Assembly: GCF_900086985.1 (NCBI RefSeq)
Contig: NZ_LT593974.1
Location: 2,542,001 to 2,606,000 of the forward strand
Length of the DNA: 64,000 nt
Origin: Halomonas sp. HL-93
GTDB lineage: Bacteria > Pseudomonadota > Gammaproteobacteria > Pseudomonadales > Halomonadaceae
Direction: 5' to 3'
Below are positions 63,148 to 64,000 of the stretch, in pieces (position 1 is the stretch's first letter; every line of letters begins with the position of its first letter). The notes below the pieces were generated by a model. It made no database searches. It was not told the origin of the DNA and saw only the letters and a program-made list of their open reading frames with translations. A program made the translations under genes and the position numbers.

Positions 63148-63762
63148 ATGTCCCGCTACGATTCAACCAACGACCGCTCCGCATCGGGCTACCCTCAAAA
63201 ACCCCGTATCCTGGCGCGCAACACCGTAGCGCAGAGCCGTTTGTTTCATGTCGAAGCACTCGACCTGCGTTTTTCCAACGGAGAAGAGCGTCAGTTCGAA
63301 CGCTTGACCGGCGCGGACAGAGGCGCGGTGATGATTGTCGCCATGCCCGACCCGGAGCATGTGCTGCTAATTCGCGAATACGCGGCGGGGTTTGAAGATT
63401 ATGTACTCACCCTGCCCAAGGGATTGGTGGACCCCGGCGAAGATATCATCACCGCCGCCAATCGAGAGTTAATGGAAGAATGCGGCGTTGGCGCGCATCA
63501 CCTTGAGCCGCTAACGGAGCTCTCTCTGGCGCCCAATTATATGCGCCACCGTATGCAGGTGCTCATGGCAACCGACCTCTACCCCAAGCGCCTGCCAGGC
63601 GATGAACCCGAGCCCTTGATTGTCGAAACCCATGCGCTAGAAGAGCTACCCGCCTTGTTGCTGCGAGAAGATTTTCATGAGGCACGGGCGATCGCCGCGC
63701 TGTATATTGCCCGCGATAAATTACGCGAAGAGAAGCGCAATAACGCGACGGATTTGCTGTAA
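63148..63762 (+). CDS. nudE: ADP compounds hydrolase NudE
   Basis: 204 residues. The Nudix box is GLVDPGEDIITAANRELMEECGVG, with all conserved Glu residues. The NudE pattern VAQSRLFHVEALDLRFSNG at the start and EYAAGFEDYVLTLPKG are clear. It hydrolyses ADP-ribose, Ap3A and NADH. It is divergent from yrfG with a 72-base shared promoter region. GGAGG lies just before the ATG. Confidence 0.94.
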   Translation: MSRYDSTNDRSASGYPQKPRILARNTVAQSRLFHVEALDLRFSNGEERQFERLTGADRGAVMIVAMPDPEHVLLIREYAAGFEDYVLTLPKGLVDPGEDIITAANRELMEECGVGAHHLEPLTELSLAPNYMRHRMQVLMATDLYPKRLPGDEPEPLIVETHALEELPALLLREDFHEARAIAALYIARDKLREEKRNNATDLL

Positions 63763-63802
63763 CAGGGACGGCCAGCGGTCATCCCTATCTGTCAGCGTGG
63801 CG

Positions 63803-64000
63803 TTACAGATGATTTTTCAACGATATCCAACGCCGCTGGCGGTGGCTATCAAGCCCCGCCTCCAGCAATGCCATACTGCGTAGCGCATCGTCGATACCCA
63901 CCGGGAGCGGTGCTCCATCGCGAATTGCACTGGCAATAGCCTGGTAATAAGCCAGGTAATCGCCAGGCTGGGTGGGGAGCTCACGGCGCACCAGTGGGGC
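63803..64000 (-). CDS. Gfo/Idh/MocA-family oxidoreductase (5' end cut by window edge)
   Basis: The last 65 residues of a minus-strand frame entering from the right edge. The C-terminal pattern (GDYLAYYQAIASAIRDGAPLP followed by DDALRSMALLEAGLDSHRQ) matches the end of Gfo/Idh/MocA dehydrogenases of the YdgJ type, with the usual alpha-helix after the PVG loop. The Rossmann domain is outside the window, so cofactor and substrate cannot be judged. It converges on nudE. Confidence 0.8.
   Translation of the reverse strand, partial: APLVRRELPTQPGDYLAYYQAIASAIRDGAPLPVGIDDALRSMALLEAGLDSHRQRRWISLKNHL

Noticed and set aside
1..64000. CRISPR arrays, prophage, conjugation genes or toxin-antitoxin pairs
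   Set aside because: No regularly spaced repeats, integrase, transposase, capsid, relaxase or toxin-like small gene pairs were found on either strand.

Overview
The window reads as a chromosomal segment of a moderately halophilic gammaproteobacterium of the Halomonadaceae (Halomonas, Vreelandella or Chromohalobacter type). This is inferred from gene content and order, not from a marker gene. The main clues are a ManD-type dehydratase with an L-gulonate dehydrogenase and TRAP transporter, as I recall from Chromohalobacter salexigens, a carnitine-degradation cluster, DcaP-like and general porins, and pseudomonad/Halomonas-style housekeeping blocks such as lgt-thyA-folA, rppH-ptsP and yrfG-hslR-hslO. 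There is no rRNA, phage, integrase, intact insertion sequence or CRISPR array. One tRNA is present.

Layout. 1-3.5 kb: a partial ferritin-like protein, a small unknown protein behind an FNR/ANR-like box, a DksA/TraR-type zinc finger protein, a VIT-type iron/manganese transporter and the CbpA/CbpM co-chaperone pair. 3.7-17.2 kb: two facing sugar-acid blocks. The plus-strand block is a LacI regulator, KDG kinase, 2-hydroxyacid dehydrogenase, HAD phosphatase and KduD. The minus-strand block is a GntR regulator, ManD, an L-gulonate 5-dehydrogenase-like enzyme, TRAP dctPQM, UxuB and UxuA. Together they would import an aldonate or uronate, convert L-gulonate to fructuronate, mannonate and KDG, and phosphorylate it to KDPG; the KDPG aldolase is outside the window.

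17.3-21.7 kb: an overlapping operon of an ABC ATPase, a FtsX-like permease and an AttH/CrtC-like lipoprotein. 21.8-27.0 kb: a carnitine catabolic cluster (BKACE enzyme, carnitine dehydrogenase, betainyl-CoA thioesterase, HocS-like acylcarnitine hydrolase, substrate-binding protein, GlxA/CdhR-type regulator). Then come tRNA-Arg(CCU), an AEC transporter, a convergent pair of c-di-GMP enzymes (28.3-33.5 kb) and two convergent porins (34.1-37.4 kb).

37.7-64 kb is mostly core: ProQ-like RNA chaperone, folA, thyA, lgt, a TauE exporter, a membrane-anchored receiver protein without a kinase, an NRDE protein, ptsP, rppH, a HAD phosphatase, mdh, an RND efflux pair, rsd, dsbB, gshA, tex, a Tat-type msrB, pckA, hslO, hslR, yrfG, nudE and the end of a Gfo/Idh/MocA oxidoreductase.

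Structure not explained by these genes: two 145-bp copies of an imperfect-palindrome, TA-bounded MITE-like repeat (9549-9693 and 35538-35682), one of which supplies the stop codon of uxuB; a REP-like hairpin pair exactly 120 bp apart; a heptanucleotide tandem repeat; a perfect LacI-type operator; and a probable 39-residue small protein between hslO and its terminator.
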